Positions 63,212 to 64,000 of a DNA stretch of 64,000 nucleotides are shown in pieces. How positions within the stretch are numbered: position 1 is the stretch's first letter; every line of letters begins with the position of its first letter. Source of the DNA: Planotetraspora kaengkrachanensis (GTDB lineage Bacteria > Actinomycetota > Actinomycetes > Streptosporangiales > Streptosporangiaceae). The stretch spans positions 1-64,000 of the forward strand of contig NZ_BONV01000019.1 of assembly GCF_016862895.1 (NCBI RefSeq). The letters run 5' to 3'. Position numbers and translations under genes: made by a program. The notes below the pieces were generated by a model. It worked only from the letters and a program-made list of their open reading frames with translations. It made no database searches and was not told the DNA's origin.

Positions 63212-64000
63212 AGCTCCTGCGCGGCAAGACGGAGGCGTCCCTGGACGACCGGCTGGCGGCGCTCGCCGAGGCGGCGGACCTGGCCGAGGGACGGCTGGAC
63301 CAGGCCGAGGTCGACCGCGCCCGTGCCGTGGTCGACCGTGCGGGTGTACGGCGCAGCCTGTCGGTGGATCACACGGCGGTCGCCCTGGCGGGTGCGACGG
63401 GCAGCGGGAAGTCGTCGATCTTCAACGCCCTGGCAGGCACGGACCTGGCCGAGGTGGGCGCCACCCGGCCCACGACCTCGCAGGCGCAGGCCGCCCTCTG
63501 GAGCCCCGAGGGCTCGGGGCCGTTGCTCGACTGGCTCGGCGTGCCCCTGCGTCACGTGGTGGGGGAGGGCTCCGGGCTGATCCTGCTCGACCTGCCCGAC
63601 CACGACTCGATCGTGCTCTCCCACCGGCTGGAGGTCGACCGGCTCGTCGGCGTGGTCGACCTGCTCGTGTGGGTGCTCGACCCGCAGAAGTACGCCGACG
63701 CGGCCGTGCACGAGCGCTACCTCAAGGCGCTGGGCCGGCATCGCGACTCCATGCTCGTGGTGCTCAACCAGATCGACCGACTGCCCGAGCGGGCGGTCAG
63801 GCGCTGTCTCGACGACCTGCGCGGACTGCTGGCGGCCGACGGTCTCGAGGGGGTCCCGGTCCTCGGCGTCTCGGCCCGTACCGGTCAGGGGCTGCCCGAC
63901 CTGCGGGCCGCGCTCGACCGGAAGGTGTCCCGCCGTACGGCGTGGGCGGCGAGGCTGGCCGCCGACGTGGGCGCGGCGGCCGACGTCCTGTCGGAGACGG
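63208..64000 (+). CDS. Second GTPase of the pair, cut by the window end
   Basis: GTG 63208 opens a frame that runs to the last base of the window without a stop, at least 264 residues. P-loop is LAGATGSGKSSIFNALAG; G3 is LLDLPDHDS; G4 is VLNQIDRLPE; G5 is GVSARTGQGLPDL. It resembles the Era/EngA-type GTPase of the 'YfjP-like' actinobacterial family. Together with the preceding protein it forms a translationally coupled pair. It was not called in the supplied reading because its stop lies beyond the window. Confidence 0.85.
   Translation, partial: MKLLRGKTEASLDDRLAALAEAADLAEGRLDQAEVDRARAVVDRAGVRRSLSVDHTAVALAGATGSGKSSIFNALAGTDLAEVGATRPTTSQAQAALWSPEGSGPLLDWLGVPLRHVVGEGSGLILLDLPDHDSIVLSHRLEVDRLVGVVDLLVWVLDPQKYADAAVHERYLKALGRHRDSMLVVLNQIDRLPERAVRRCLDDLRGLLAADGLEGVPVLGVSARTGQGLPDLRAALDRKVSRRTAWAARLAADVGAAADVLSET

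Overview
The window is a 64-kb piece of chromosome from a high-GC actinobacterium. GC-rich third codon positions, many GTG starts, the SepF, DUF3027, DUF2530 and DUF3263 families, an actinobacterial XPB helicase and a methionine-type SAM riboswitch in front of a threonine-synthase-like gene all fit the class. Gene order resembles what I remember of Streptomyces and mycobacterial chromosomes (metM-metO-csp-groEL; XPB, its partner, csp, MFS, DUF3027). The family is probably Streptosporangiaceae or a close relative, but that is inference. I see no phage, IS element, CRISPR array, rRNA or tRNA. The region reads as ordinary core chromosome with a few accessory patches.

Layout. 1-5.9 kb: sepF, then a leftward group with a membrane protein, argS, plsX and a DUF1707 protein. 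6.1-9.5 kb: an orphan KamA-type radical SAM enzyme, a secreted Ala/Asn-rich repeat protein with a strong terminator, a tiny DUF222-like ORF and a PEBP protein. 9.5-11.2 kb: a Wzm/Wzt (TagG/TagH)-type polysaccharide exporter. 11.7-17.4 kb: a complete oligopeptide/dipeptide ABC importer. 17.4-22.8 kb: SAM hydroxide adenosyltransferase, DUF3263, trehalose genes otsB and otsA separated by an MFS gene, and an ECF-type sigma factor. 22.8-26.9 kb: SAM-I riboswitch, metM, metO, a cold shock gene and CIRCE-controlled groEL. 27-36 kb: a DUF4190/septum-formation protein, a HelD-like RNA polymerase recycling helicase, XPB and its helicase-associated partner, a membrane protein and a cold shock protein with a C-terminal extension. 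36-50.7 kb: MFS, DUF3027 plus a giant Hsp90/sacsin-type ATPase, a purine permease, a TetR module, a MarR-MFS module, thpR, an aldo/keto reductase, a membrane-anchored propeller-like protein and lhgO.

50.7-61.4 kb is the most distinctive part. It has two OmpR/HisKA two-component systems, two divergent HlyD/MacA-type adaptors, one MacB-type ATPase with its FtsX-type permease, a Gly-rich membrane protein and a Cys-repeat lipoprotein. Seven of these genes (54908-61377) are so tightly packed that they are probably one operon. Several of the proteins carry long Gly-rich or Pro/Thr-rich inserts, one of about 250 residues inside the adaptor hairpin. I read it as an envelope-stress-responsive export machine. 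The window ends in a pair of translationally coupled dynamin-like GTPases, the second cut off by the window edge.

Functional links: metM/metO probably make homocysteine from O-phosphohomoserine and a protein thiocarboxylate under SAM feedback. otsA/otsB make trehalose. The MarR and TetR genes each have visible operator palindromes, and groEL has a CIRCE element with an additional half-site.
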